A DNA stretch of 64,000 nt, taken from positions 2,542,001 through 2,606,000 of the forward strand of contig NZ_PDBX01000001.1 in the NCBI RefSeq assembly GCF_002564105.1, in the 5' to 3' direction. The notes beneath the pieces are model-generated. The model saw only the letters and a list, made by a program, of their open reading frames with translations, did no database searches and was not told the DNA's origin. How positions within the stretch are numbered: position 1 is the first letter of the stretch; the number at the start of each line of letters is the position of its first letter. Source of the DNA: Collimonas sp. PA-H2. GTDB lineage: Bacteria; Pseudomonadota; Gammaproteobacteria; Burkholderiales; Burkholderiaceae_D. Below are positions 52,270 to 61,195 of the stretch, piece after piece. A program made the translations under genes and the position numbers.

Positions 52270-53469
52270 ATGGCCAAGATTGTTTGTGTACTGTACGACG
52301 ACCCGGTAAGCGGTTATCCAAGCAAATATGCGCGGGACGATCTGCCGCAGCTGGATGGTTACCCGGACGGCCAGTCGTTGCCGACGCCGAAAGCGATCGA
52401 TTTTCAGCCCGGCACTTTGCTTGGCAGTGTCTCCGGCGAACTGGGCTTGCGCAAATACCTGGAGGCGCAAGGCCATCAGTTGGTAGTCACGTCCAGCAAG
52501 GACGGCGCCGGCAGCGTCCTCGAGCGCGAACTGCATGACGCCGAAATCATCATTTCGCAGCCGTTCTGGCCGGCCTACATGACCGCAGAGCGAATCGCCA
52601 AGGCGCCCAGGCTGAAGATGATCGTCACCGCCGGCATCGGCTCCGACCACACTGACCTGCAAGCCGCCATGGAGCGCGGCGTCACCGTGGCCGAGGTCAC
52701 CTATTGCAACAGCAACAGCGTCGCCGAGCACGTGGTGATGATGACCTTGTCGCTGGTGCGCAACTACATCGAGTCCTATAACTGGGTGATCAAGGGAGGC
52801 TGGAATATCGCCGATTGCGTGGCGCGCTCCTACGATCTGGAGGGCATGAATGTCGGCACGGTCGCTGCCGGCCGCATCGGCCTGCGCGTGCTGCGCCTGC
52901 TCAAGCCGTTCGGCGTCAAGCTGCACTATATGGACCGGCACCGCCTGCCGGAGTCGGTTGAGAAAGAGCTGAACGTGACACATCACGGCAGCCTGGAAAG
53001 CCTGACCAAGGTATGCGATGTGGTGACCCTGAATTGTCCTTTGCACCCGGAAACCGAAAACATGATCAACGCCAGGACGCTGGCGGGATTCAAGCGCGGC
53101 GCTTACCTGATCAACACCGCACGCGGCAAGCTGTGCGACCGCGACGCCATCGCCGCCGCGCTGGAAAGCGGCCAGCTGGCGGGCTATGCCGGCGATGTCT
53201 GGTTCCCGCAGCCGGCGCCGGCCGACCATCCTTGGCGCAAGATGCCGCATCACGGCATGACGCCGCACATCTCCGGCACCAGCCTGTCAGCGCAGGCGCG
53301 CTATGCCGCCGGCACCCGGGAAATCCTGGAATGTTATTTCGAAGGGCGGCCGATCCGCAATGAGTATCTGATTGTGCAGGATGGCAAACTGGCTGGGGTG
53401 GGGGCGCACTCGTACAGCGCGGGCAATGCCACCAAGGGTTCGGAGGAGGCTGCCCGCTTCAAGCAATAG
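52270..53469 (+). CDS. fdh: NAD-dependent formate dehydrogenase
   Basis: A 399-residue D-2-hydroxyacid dehydrogenase family enzyme that oxidises formate to CO2 with NAD+, needing no metal. It matches the well-known Pseudomonas/methylotroph enzyme throughout: AKIVCVLYDDPVSGYPSKYA, LPTPKAIDFQPGTLLGSVSG, SQPFWPAYMTAERIAKAPRL, the substrate Asn in VTYCNSNSVAEHVVMM, cofactor motif VGTVAAGRIG with DRHRLP, the Arg in NTARGKLCDRDAI, and the catalytic His in MTPHISGTSLSAQARYAAGT. One oddity is CNSNSVAEH where the classical enzyme has CNSISVAEH. It probably yields NADH from formate made by oxalate or C1 breakdown. Confidence 0.93.
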   Translation: MAKIVCVLYDDPVSGYPSKYARDDLPQLDGYPDGQSLPTPKAIDFQPGTLLGSVSGELGLRKYLEAQGHQLVVTSSKDGAGSVLERELHDAEIIISQPFWPAYMTAERIAKAPRLKMIVTAGIGSDHTDLQAAMERGVTVAEVTYCNSNSVAEHVVMMTLSLVRNYIESYNWVIKGGWNIADCVARSYDLEGMNVGTVAAGRIGLRVLRLLKPFGVKLHYMDRHRLPESVEKELNVTHHGSLESLTKVCDVVTLNCPLHPETENMINARTLAGFKRGAYLINTARGKLCDRDAIAAALESGQLAGYAGDVWFPQPAPADHPWRKMPHHGMTPHISGTSLSAQARYAAGTREILECYFEGRPIRNEYLIVQDGKLAGVGAHSYSAGNATKGSEEAARFKQ

Positions 53470-53516
53470 CGGCAGCTGATCCACCCATCGGAGAAAGCTG
53501 CCGGCGGCACGCCTTC

Positions 53517-54482
53517 CTACTCGAAGGGAAAACGCAAGCCGGCATCCGCGCGCGCCATGTCCAGTGTCGCGATCATGGCGCGCGACAGTTCAAAGCTCAT
53601 GATCTCGCTGCGTATCTTTTTATCGCGCAGCAGATTGGTGAAATGCTGGGCTTCATGGCACAGGCCATCGCCCAGATACTCGGCCGACAGTCTCTCGCTG
53701 GCGCCGGATTCGCGCACCAGCAGCGCCCTGGACGGATTCCACCATTTGCCTTCGATCAGCAGATGTCCCTTGCTGCCGCCGATCAGCGCGCGGCCGTCGC
53801 TGGCGCTGCGCATGCCGGAAAACAAGCTGGACATGCCGCGCGCATGGCGGCAGCTGAGCGTTGCCATTTCGTCGACGCCGCTGGCGCCGATGTCCAGCAG
53901 AGCTTTCACCTGGGAAGGTGCGCCCAGCAGGTCGCAGGCCAGGAAGACAGGATAGATCGCCACGTCCAGCAGGCTGCCACCGGCCTGGGCCGGGTCGAAT
54001 ACCTTGTGCGCGCGGTCATGGAACAGGTAAGAGAAACCGGCGTCGACGAAATTGACCTCGCCAATCGCGCCATCGTCGAGCAGAGCCTTGATCTGCCGGT
54101 AGAGCGGATAGAAGGCCGGCTTCATCGCTTCCATGAACAGCACCTGCTGCCGCTCGGCCACTGCCAGCACCGATTCCAGCTGCTGTAAATTGGGCGCTGC
54201 TGGTTTTTCCGAAAGCACCGCCAACCCGGCCTGCAGGCAGGCGATCGCGTAGGAGGCGTGCTCCATGTGTGGGGTGGCGATGTACACGGCGTCGATACCG
54301 GCCGCCAGTAATTCATCCAGGCTGGCATAGCTGTGCGCCAGCTGAAAGCGCGCCGCAAAATTCTGCGCCGATGCCAGCCGGCGTGAAAATACACCGGCCA
54401 GCTGTGCGCCTTGTAGGTATTGAAAGTCAGAGGCGAAACGTTCGGCGATGCCGCCGCTGCCAATTATTGCCCATCGAATCAT
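53517..54482 (-). CDS. Gfo/Idh/MocA-family oxidoreductase
   Basis: A 321-residue NAD(P)-dependent dehydrogenase. The N-terminal Rossmann part starts IRWAIIGSGGIAERFASDFQ and has DAVYIATPHMEHASYAIACL and the conserved lysine/proline of VLSEKPAAPNLQQLESVLAV. The C-terminal domain has MEAMKPAFYPLYRQIKALLD and GGSLLDVAIYPVFLACDLLG. This is the pattern of dimeric dihydrodiol/sugar dehydrogenases. The substrate is unknown. MIRWAII at 54482 is the start; the longer frame adds 13 unrelated residues. It is followed on the same strand by nothing closely spaced. Confidence 0.85.
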   Translation of the reverse strand: MIRWAIIGSGGIAERFASDFQYLQGAQLAGVFSRRLASAQNFAARFQLAHSYASLDELLAAGIDAVYIATPHMEHASYAIACLQAGLAVLSEKPAAPNLQQLESVLAVAERQQVLFMEAMKPAFYPLYRQIKALLDDGAIGEVNFVDAGFSYLFHDRAHKVFDPAQAGGSLLDVAIYPVFLACDLLGAPSQVKALLDIGASGVDEMATLSCRHARGMSSLFSGMRSASDGRALIGGSKGHLLIEGKWWNPSRALLVRESGASERLSAEYLGDGLCHEAQHFTNLLRDKKIRSEIMSFELSRAMIATLDMARADAGLRFPFE

Positions 54483-54563
54483 GTGTTTCCCGGAGTAAGT
54501 TCTGGTTGCAGCCGATACCAATGGAAACGATAACGCAAATCAGCGGCGGCAACCAGTGGACAG

Positions 54564-54857
54564 TTACACTGGCGCCAGCAGGCTTGCCAGTTCCTGAGAA
54601 GCGATCTTGCAGTCGAACTCGACGATCTGATAGTCGGCTAGGTCGGCCTGCACGTAGGAATCTTCGGCCAGCAACGCCAGCAGGGCCGGCTTGGGCATGG
54701 CGTTGGCCAGTATCACGCCGCCCAGGCTGCTGCTCTTGGGCCCGGCGAACAGGAAACTGCCGTCGTCGATATGCTGTTTGACCCAGGCGCTGTGGCTTGG
54801 GATGTGCGGCTGGACGGCGGCGGGCGGCTGGCTATAGCTGATGTTGAGCAGGTACAT
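54564..54857 (-). CDS. YciI-family protein
   Basis: A 97-residue protein of the YciI/ferredoxin-like fold. MYLLNISYSQP is the first strand; HIPSHSAWVKQHIDDGSFLF carries the conserved His-x-x-Trp type segment, followed by AGPKSSSLGGVILANAMPKP and the family's DSYVQADLADYQIVEFDCKI. Members are small enzymes or binding proteins of unclear role. It lies 80 bases upstream of the Gfo/Idh/MocA gene on the same strand and may share its transcript. Confidence 0.8.
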   Translation of the reverse strand: MYLLNISYSQPPAAVQPHIPSHSAWVKQHIDDGSFLFAGPKSSSLGGVILANAMPKPALLALLAEDSYVQADLADYQIVEFDCKIASQELASLLAPV

Positions 54858-54982
54858 GAGGTTCTCGCGGGAAGTTGTGGTGAGGGCTTCAGTATGCGAA
54901 AACTTCGGCGCCGGAAAAAGCCGCGCAGGGTTTTGTCATTCAAAACCGCTGATGTGGAATCGATGCAAGCGCAGGATTCATC

Positions 54983-55408
54983 TCACGATTCATTCAACAG
55001 CCCGGTCTTGAGCGCACTTTCCTGGTTCCTGAATATCGCCATGGCGGTGCTCATGCGCTTGAATCCCAGTTTTTTGTAGAAGCCTTCCTTGCCGGGAACC
55101 GCGTACAGGATGATCTTCTTGTGGCCGGCGGAGAGATCGCGCAGGCGGGTGATGATGGCCTTGCCCAGGCCCGTTCCCTGGGAATCGGGATGCACCGCGA
55201 CGTCGCAGATATAGGAACAGTCGACGCCGTCGGCCAGCGCGCGGCCGACACCGACCAGCTGGCCATGTTCAAAGACAAAGCATTTGTAGCGGCTATTGGA
55301 GAAGGCCAGCCGCAGATCGGCCGGATCCTTGTCGCCCAGCGGCGCGATCCGGTAAAGCTGCGACAAGGCGCTCCAGTCGATCGCAGACTGCTCGTAAATC
55401 CATTCCAT
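54983..55408 (-). CDS. GNAT-family N-acetyltransferase
   Basis: A 141-residue acetyltransferase. The start MEWIYEQ at 55408 is chosen because AAGGAGCTGGGG lies just before it; an in-frame ATG seven codons earlier has no such site. Motif A is complete: CDVAVHPDSQGTGLGKAIIT (Q-G-T-G-L-G-K), followed by KKIILYAVPGKEGFYKKLGF. This is the layout of YhbS/ArgA-like small acetyltransferases with VGVGRALADGVDCSYICDVA before motif A. The acceptor is unknown. Confidence 0.85.
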   Translation of the reverse strand: MEWIYEQSAIDWSALSQLYRIAPLGDKDPADLRLAFSNSRYKCFVFEHGQLVGVGRALADGVDCSYICDVAVHPDSQGTGLGKAIITRLRDLSAGHKKIILYAVPGKEGFYKKLGFKRMSTAMAIFRNQESALKTGLLNES

Positions 55409-55503
55409 CCCCAGCTCCTTTGCGGACATGCGAAAGCGTCACTTTAGCGCCGATTGTGGCCGGCGTGAAGCAGTGACGCTGCCGGCGCTATCGGCGCGCA
55501 GAT

Positions 55504-57438
55504 TTACAGCTGGTCGCGCAGGGTGATCTGCAGTTCGCGCTTTTCCGTGCCGGACAAGACCGAGACCTTGACCGTGCTGCCGGCCGGCTCGATGCGCAGG
55601 CGCTTGCGGAAGGTGGGCAGTTCGGCAGACGCGACCGCTGCGCCGTCGACGGCGACGATGCGGTCGCCGACCTGCAGGCCGGCAGCTGCGGCCGGCCCGC
55701 CCGGGGTGACGTCGACCACATCGAAGGCCTGGTCGCCGGCGTTGATCCACATGCCGGAACGGTCGAACACGGCGCTGTCCGCCACCGGCGCCGCGCGCGG
55801 TTTCAGATACATGATCTGATTGCTGTAGTCGAAGGTAACCACGAAGCGTTTCATGAAGCCGCTGCCGATGTTGCCCTCGTAGTTGGTGTCGGAAAATGCG
55901 CCCTTGTCCTGCAAGGCCAAGCTGTTGATCACGTTTTCCTGGCGCACATCGCCCAGAATCAGTTCCTTGCCGCGCACCACGTACGAGCGCGATGGTCCGC
56001 CCACGCCCCAGCCGTCGATCGCCAGCGCGCCGTGCGGATGGCTTTCGCGCCATTTGTTTTTATCGACAAAGGGTTTGGTCAGGGTGATTTCGGAACGCGA
56101 ACCGGTATCGATATTGAAGCGGCCGGGGACGCCGTCGACCGTGCCCATGACCTGTACGCTGTGATCGTAAAACTTGAACGGCACCGGCCGGCCTGCTTCG
56201 GCCGGCGAGAAGCTGGCGGGATCGGTCAGTGTCAGGGTTTGCGCGCCGTAGTCGAAGGTGGTGACGAAGCGGCGGAACACTTCAAAGCCGATCATGCCTT
56301 CTTCCTCGAAACCCTCGGTTTTCGCCGAACTGAAATTGAGCACGAAGGCCGGCGTATCGCTCATGGTCATGGCGCCGACCTGTATCTTGTCGACCTTGAC
56401 ATAGCCGGTGCTGACCGTCTTTTCGCCGGCGCCGCCGGATTGCGCATCGCCCTTGGGCTGGAGGTCTAGCGCCGCCGCGGTCGCCGGCGTCAGGATATTA
56501 TGGCCGCCGGTGTCGAAGATGAAGCGGAACGGCCCCTTGCCATTGATGAAGACCTTGGCGTAGACATGGTTGTTGAGCAGCTCGAACGGAATCGTGGTGC
56601 TGTCGCCGGGTAGGCTCAAATTGCTGCGCGACCAGGACGGCGGCGAGTACGTGCTGGCCGGCCGCGCCGGCAGGAAGCTGGCTTGCGTCAGCGTCTGCAG
56701 CTCGGGCGGGCCGCCGGTGCCGCTGTCGGTCTTGATGCTGCCGGCCAGCATGACGCCGTCGACCGCGCGATAGTCGGCATAGCTGATGGTGATGGTCAGG
56801 AACAGCTGCACTTCGACGATCCGCGCCAGCAGATGCGATTGCTGGTCGAACCATGCCTCGAACGGTTTGCCGCCCTTGGGGACTATCTTCAGCACTGTGT
56901 AATTGCGCTCCCCATCCTGCTTGCCGCCAAGGCTGCTGATGGCGGCGCCGCCGTGATCCGGCAGCCACCATTTGTTGGCGTTCCGATAAGCTTCGTTGAC
57001 GGCCAGCTGGATGCGGTCGCCGCCTTGCTCCGGCGTCACCGCGCCGGATTGGTCGCGCATCCAAGGCAGCTGGCCGTCGTAGCCATTGGCGCCGCTGGTC
57101 GGATCGGTGTCGAAGGCGTCGATGAAGAAGCCGTGGCGGGCGTCGCTGACGGAAGTCACCGTGCCGCTGAGGTCGTTGCCGCTGTAGGCGTAGACCGCCT
57201 GCAAGGTCGCCTTGCCGCGCCAGGCAGCGCCGCCGGCGGCGCTGCGATAGGCGGCCAGCACCTTGGCGGCGTCTGCCGTTTGCTGCGCGCCGGAGGCGGC
57301 AGGCTGGGCGGTCTGATTCTCTGCGGCTTGCAGAGCGCTTGTGCAGGTCGCTGAAGCCACGGCGCACGCCAGCATCAAGGCATTGATGCTGGTGTGGCGG
57401 CGGCGGGCCTGTCCCAACGGAGAAGTTTTTGGTTTCAT
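55504..57438 (-). CDS. Exported protein with two retropepsin-like motifs and a PDZ domain
   Basis: A 644-residue exported protein with a long N-terminal signal region (SINALMLACAVASATCTSAL). Residues 55-270 are an unidentified beta-rich domain resembling outer-membrane lipoprotein-sorting folds (LLARIVEVQLFLTITISYAD, YRAVDGVMLAGSIK). Then come two aspartyl-protease-like units with FIFDTGGHNILTPATAAAL and FNIDTGSRSEITLTKPFV, and a C-terminal PDZ domain (GPAAAAGLQVGDRIVAVDGA). A single chain with two DTG motifs could form a complete pepsin-like active site without dimerising. Periplasmic peptidase activity is likely but not certain. Confidence 0.75.
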   Translation of the reverse strand: MKPKTSPLGQARRRHTSINALMLACAVASATCTSALQAAENQTAQPAASGAQQTADAAKVLAAYRSAAGGAAWRGKATLQAVYAYSGNDLSGTVTSVSDARHGFFIDAFDTDPTSGANGYDGQLPWMRDQSGAVTPEQGGDRIQLAVNEAYRNANKWWLPDHGGAAISSLGGKQDGERNYTVLKIVPKGGKPFEAWFDQQSHLLARIVEVQLFLTITISYADYRAVDGVMLAGSIKTDSGTGGPPELQTLTQASFLPARPASTYSPPSWSRSNLSLPGDSTTIPFELLNNHVYAKVFINGKGPFRFIFDTGGHNILTPATAAALDLQPKGDAQSGGAGEKTVSTGYVKVDKIQVGAMTMSDTPAFVLNFSSAKTEGFEEEGMIGFEVFRRFVTTFDYGAQTLTLTDPASFSPAEAGRPVPFKFYDHSVQVMGTVDGVPGRFNIDTGSRSEITLTKPFVDKNKWRESHPHGALAIDGWGVGGPSRSYVVRGKELILGDVRQENVINSLALQDKGAFSDTNYEGNIGSGFMKRFVVTFDYSNQIMYLKPRAAPVADSAVFDRSGMWINAGDQAFDVVDVTPGGPAAAAGLQVGDRIVAVDGAAVASAELPTFRKRLRIEPAGSTVKVSVLSGTEKRELQITLRDQL

Positions 57439-57478
57439 GGCCAGATGATGTCGCAGCGGCGCAGAAACTGTCTTGTAT

Positions 57479-58204
57479 CTATTTGACCTCGTTGCGCCAG
57501 GCGCCTGGCGAGCGGCCGGTGACGGCGCATACCGTGCGGGTCATGTGCGACTGGTCGGCAAAACCGCAATCGATGGCGATGTCGGGCAGGGATTGCTCGC
57601 CGGCGACGATGCGGCGCCAGGCCAGCCGTCCGCGCAACTGGGCGCGATAGGCGGAAGGGCTGATTCCGAACACCTTGCGGAAGCCGCGCGAAACGGTGGC
57701 GTCGGCCAGGCCGCGTTCTTGCGCCCAGCTCTGCAGGCGCAGGTGCGGATCCTGCGCCAGGTCGGCGGCCAGCTGGTCTGGCCAGTCGGCCATGGGCAGC
57801 AACGCGGTGCGCATATTGGCGAGCACGAATGCGACCGCTTCGCGCGGGTCGCGCTCGGCCAGCCGCGCTGCGCTGTCCGGATCGGCGATCTGCATCCGCG
57901 GCGCCGCCGGTTCCTGCCAGGTATGCAAGGGAATATTCAATATCAGGGAGCTGGCGGAAATATAGCGGTTCAGGTGCGCCTCGAAGGCGCCGTGCACCAC
58001 GATGTCGCCGGCGCCGACCAGGAAGCGGCCGCGATCGCCGGCTTCCTCATAGCGGCCGGAGAGGACCAGCGCCAGGTAGCTGGCGTCGTGCCGATGGCGC
58101 GGCATCAGCTGGTCGCCGCGCTGGTATTGCAATTGACAGGGAACCGGACTAAAACAGGATGCATTCACATTCAGCCTCGCCGCAAGATGGAATCTGGTTG
58201 CCAT
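57479..58204 (-). CDS. AraC-family transcriptional regulator
   Basis: A 241-residue regulator. The N-terminal part is a cupin-like sensor (MPRHRHDASYLALVLSGRYE, then GDIVVHGAFEAHLNRYISAS). The C-terminal 100 residues are the double helix-turn-helix: LQSWAQERGLADATVSRGFR, KVFGISPSAYRAQLRGRLAW, then SLPDIAIDCGFADQSHMTRT and VTGRSPGAWR. It is 40 bases after the start side of the PDZ-aspartyl protease gene on the same strand and could control it. The effector is unknown. Confidence 0.85.
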   Translation of the reverse strand: MATRFHLAARLNVNASCFSPVPCQLQYQRGDQLMPRHRHDASYLALVLSGRYEEAGDRGRFLVGAGDIVVHGAFEAHLNRYISASSLILNIPLHTWQEPAAPRMQIADPDSAARLAERDPREAVAFVLANMRTALLPMADWPDQLAADLAQDPHLRLQSWAQERGLADATVSRGFRKVFGISPSAYRAQLRGRLAWRRIVAGEQSLPDIAIDCGFADQSHMTRTVCAVTGRSPGAWRNEVK

Positions 58205-58264
58205 CTTTATATACTACGAGCAGCCGCTGCGGCAATCCTGGAAGCGGCAAATCCGCTGTTTTTT

Positions 58265-58750
58265 TTATTTTACCGTCTTGCGGGCGACGCGTTGCCTGAT
58301 GCTTTCGCCGGCAGCCGGGCCGGCCCTCATCACATGCTGCACGCTGATAGGCTTGCCGCTGGCGCCGTCGTACAGCACCGGCTCGACCCTGGCGCCGGTG
58401 TCGGCGTCGACCAACATCACGCTTTCGCCTTCCGGCGCGAAATGCTTGTTGCCCCAGGCCAGCAGGGCCAGCAGCACCGGACGGAAATCGCGGCCGCGCT
58501 GGGTCAGCAGGTATTCATGGCGCGGCGGTTTTTCGCAGTAAAGATGCCGTTCCAGCAAGCCTTCTTCCACCAGCGCGTTCAGGCGCCGGGTCAGCATGTT
58601 GGGGGCGATTTCCAGGCTTTTCTGGAATTCGTCGAAGCGGGTCAGTCCATAGAAGGCGTCGCGCAGGATCAGGATGCTCCACCATTCGCCGACCCTTTCC
58701 AGGCTGCGGGCGATGGGACATTGCATATTGCTGAAACTCTTGCGTTGCAT
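58265..58750 (-). CDS. HxlR-family transcriptional regulator
   Basis: A 161-residue winged-helix regulator; ribosome site GAGAGGAAAG. The canonical HxlR start is present: the sensor cysteine in MQCPIARSLERVGEWWSILI, then LRDAFYGLTRFDEFQKSLEI, APNMLTRRLNALVEEGLLER and RHEYLLTQRGRDFRPVLLAL. Many HxlR proteins sense electrophiles or oxidants through this cysteine. It lies after the SDR gene and the EmrAB-type efflux genes on the same strand, and a palindrome similar to one in its own upstream region occurs in the efflux promoter. Confidence 0.88.
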   Translation of the reverse strand: MQRKSFSNMQCPIARSLERVGEWWSILILRDAFYGLTRFDEFQKSLEIAPNMLTRRLNALVEEGLLERHLYCEKPPRHEYLLTQRGRDFRPVLLALLAWGNKHFAPEGESVMLVDADTGARVEPVLYDGASGKPISVQHVMRAGPAAGESIRQRVARKTVK

Positions 58751-58778
58751 GATGGCTTTCCTCTCCGTGTGCTTAATA

Positions 58779-58793
58779 CTTTCAATATGATAG
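58779..58793. promoter_or_regulatory. HxlR operator candidate (own promoter)
   Basis: CTTTCAATATGATAG matches the perfect palindrome CTTTCATAATGAAAG of the efflux promoter (62410-62424) at 12 of 15 positions and lies 29 bases before the HxlR start codon. Confidence 0.4.
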
Positions 58794-58833
58794 CAACTAC
58801 GGCCGGCGTCCGCGCCGACTTCCGGGATGCTAC

Positions 58834-59535
58834 CTATCGCTCCAGCGGCGCCAGGTAGATGCCGCTGCTCAGGCCTTGCTTGACGGCGCGGGTGATATCG
58901 TCCGCCAGTATCTCTTCCAGTCCGGCCTCAATCCCGGCCACGGTCAGCGCCGCCACATCCTGCGGGCTGCTCTTGGGGAAGTCGAAGCCGTGGGTCATGT
59001 CGGTATCCATGAAGCCGACGTGCAGGCCCGTGACCTGGGTTCCCTGCGCGCGCAGATGCGTGCGCAAGCCGTTGGTGAAACCCCAGGCCGCCGATTTCGA
59101 CGCCGCATACAGCGACAGCTCCGGCGAATTGACCCAGCTGGCCACCGACAGGATGTTGGCGATGGCGCCGCCGCCGTTTTTCGCCAGCAACGGGGTGAAC
59201 GCTTGGCTCATGCGCATGATGCCGAAGAAATTGGCTTCGAAAATCGCGCGCGCCTGATCGACGGCGTCCGCATCGAGGTAGCTGAAGGCCTTGGCGATGC
59301 CGGCATTGTTGATCAACAGCGTGGTGTCGCCGCATTGGGCGGCCGCGGCGGCGACCTGCTCGGCATTGGTGACGTCGAGCTTGACCGCGACTACGCCCGG
59401 CAGCTTGATGCTGGCCGGATCGCGCACGCCGGCATAAACCTTGGCGGCGCCGCGCGCCAGTAGTTCATGCACCAGGGCCAGGCCGAGGCCGCGGTTGGCG
59501 CCGGTGACGAAAGCGACGGAGTCTTTGATTTTCAT
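58834..59535 (-). CDS. SDR-family oxidoreductase
   Basis: A 233-residue classical short-chain dehydrogenase. MKIKDSVAFVTGANRGLGLA opens with the TGxxxGxG cofactor site; AAAQCGDTTLLINNAGIAKA contains NNAG; the catalytic serine and YxxxK are in ILSVASWVNSPELSLYAASK. The ATG at 59535 follows AAAGGAAACC; a much longer frame through the upstream gene is not used. It likely reduces an aldehyde or ketone and is cotranscribed with the EmrAB-type pump, 74 bases upstream, suggesting combined detoxification and export of a reactive compound. Confidence 0.85.
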   Translation of the reverse strand: MKIKDSVAFVTGANRGLGLALVHELLARGAAKVYAGVRDPASIKLPGVVAVKLDVTNAEQVAAAAAQCGDTTLLINNAGIAKAFSYLDADAVDQARAIFEANFFGIMRMSQAFTPLLAKNGGGAIANILSVASWVNSPELSLYAASKSAAWGFTNGLRTHLRAQGTQVTGLHVGFMDTDMTHGFDFPKSSPQDVAALTVAGIEAGLEEILADDITRAVKQGLSSGIYLAPLER

Positions 59536-59609
59536 GATGGTTTCCTTTGTGTCAGTTGAAATAATGAACAGCAAGATGGATAGCGGTTGGTGCAAATAGA
59601 GCATTGAAA

Positions 59610-61190
59610 TCAGTGGGCATCGGCGGACGGCGCCTTGGGCGGCGCTATCTTGCGCATCAGCGGCACCATCGCGGTGGCGATGATGAAACAGACCATGATC
59701 GCCAGGAAGGTATCGGAGAAAGTCAGCGTCAGCGCTTCCCGGTAAGTCAAGTTCCACAGCTGCCGCAGCGCCCCGGCCTCGCCCAGCAGCTGAGCGTTCG
59801 GGCTTTGCAGCAGGGCATTGGTGGCGTCGTTGCTGCGCGTCAGATGTTCGGCCAGGCGGTAGAAATGCAGGTTGGTGCGATCGTTGAGAATGGTGGCGCA
59901 GACCGCGATGCCGATGGCGCCGCCCAGGTTGCGCATCAGGTTGAACAGGCCGGAGGCCAGCCGCAGCCGCTCCATCGCCAGCCCGCCCAGCGTCAGCGTG
60001 ACGATGGGCGGCACCGCGAACTGCTGGCCGATGCCGCGCAGCGCTTGCGGCAGCAGCAGCTCGGCGCCGCTCCAGTCGTGCGTGATCGGCGAGAACTGCC
60101 ACATCGACAGCGTAAAGCAGGCCAGCCCGAACATCATCAGCCAGCGCAGGTCGATGCGGTTGGCGCAGAAGGCGTACAGCGGGATCGAGAGGATCTGGAA
60201 CACGCCGGTGGAAAATACCGCCTTGCCGATCTGCAGCGCACTATAGCCCTGCACTCGGCCCAGGAATACCGGGGTCAGGTAGATGGTGGCGAAAATCCCG
60301 ACCCCGGTGATGAAGGAAAAGAAGCAGCCGAGTGCGAAGTTGCGGTCCTTGAGCGCACGCAGGTCGACCACCGGATGGGCATAAGCGAGGCTGCGCCAGA
60401 CGAACAGCACGCTGGCGATGGCGGAAATCCAGGCGGTCGTGAAGATCACCGGGTCGCTCAGCCAGTCCAGGCGCGGTCCTTCTTCCAGCGTGTATTCCAG
60501 GCAGCCGAGGAACAGGGCCATCAGCGCCATGCCCAGGTAATCGGCATTGCGCAGCAGCGACCAGTCGGGGCGGTCGATCTTGACCAGGGCCGGCACCGCC
60601 AGGGTGACGAACAGGCCGGGTACGACATTGATGAAGAACAGCCAGTGCCAGGAATAGTTGTCGGTGATCCAGCCGCCGACCGACGGCCCCAGCGTCGGCG
60701 ACAGCGAGGCGATGGCGCCGATGGTGGCGGCGGCGATGACGCGCTGCGAACCGCTGAAAAACGCAAATGCGGTAGTGAACACCAGCGGGATCATGGAACC
60801 GCCGAGGAAACCCTGCAAGGCGCGGAACAGGATCATGCTCTGGATATTCCAGGCTACGGCGCAGAGCAGGCTGGCCAGGGTGAAGCCGGCGGCCGAGATG
60901 CAGAACAGCCAGCGCGTCGACATCACGCGCGACAGCCAGCCTGACAGGGGAATCACGATGATCTCGGCGATCAGGTAGCTGGTCTGCACCCAGACCGCCT
61001 CGTCGGCACCGGCCGACAAGCCGCCGCCGATCTCACGCAGCGAGGCGGAGACGATCTGGATATCGATCAAGGCGATGAACATGCCGACGCACATGCTGGC
61101 GAAGGCGAACATCTTGGCTGTCATGCTCATGTCGGCCGGCAGGGTCAGCTGTAGCGGCGTGTGGAGGGGCTGTGCGGTGATGGCGTTCAT
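59610..61190 (-). CDS. EmrB/QacA-type MFS efflux pump (DHA2)
   Basis: A 526-residue inner-membrane pump with 14 hydrophobic helices. Motifs of the DHA2 family: CVGMFIALIDIQIVSASLRE at helix 1, LSGWLSRVMSTRWLFCISAA after helix 2, GFLGGSMIPLVFTTAFAFFS, and LSPTLGPSVGGWITDNYSWH (motif C). It exports drugs or aromatic acids by proton antiport together with the EmrA-like adaptor whose gene ends five bases upstream. The outer-membrane partner is encoded divergently at 62499. Confidence 0.92.
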   Translation of the reverse strand: MNAITAQPLHTPLQLTLPADMSMTAKMFAFASMCVGMFIALIDIQIVSASLREIGGGLSAGADEAVWVQTSYLIAEIIVIPLSGWLSRVMSTRWLFCISAAGFTLASLLCAVAWNIQSMILFRALQGFLGGSMIPLVFTTAFAFFSGSQRVIAAATIGAIASLSPTLGPSVGGWITDNYSWHWLFFINVVPGLFVTLAVPALVKIDRPDWSLLRNADYLGMALMALFLGCLEYTLEEGPRLDWLSDPVIFTTAWISAIASVLFVWRSLAYAHPVVDLRALKDRNFALGCFFSFITGVGIFATIYLTPVFLGRVQGYSALQIGKAVFSTGVFQILSIPLYAFCANRIDLRWLMMFGLACFTLSMWQFSPITHDWSGAELLLPQALRGIGQQFAVPPIVTLTLGGLAMERLRLASGLFNLMRNLGGAIGIAVCATILNDRTNLHFYRLAEHLTRSNDATNALLQSPNAQLLGEAGALRQLWNLTYREALTLTFSDTFLAIMVCFIIATAMVPLMRKIAPPKAPSADAH

Positions 61191-61195
61191 GATTG

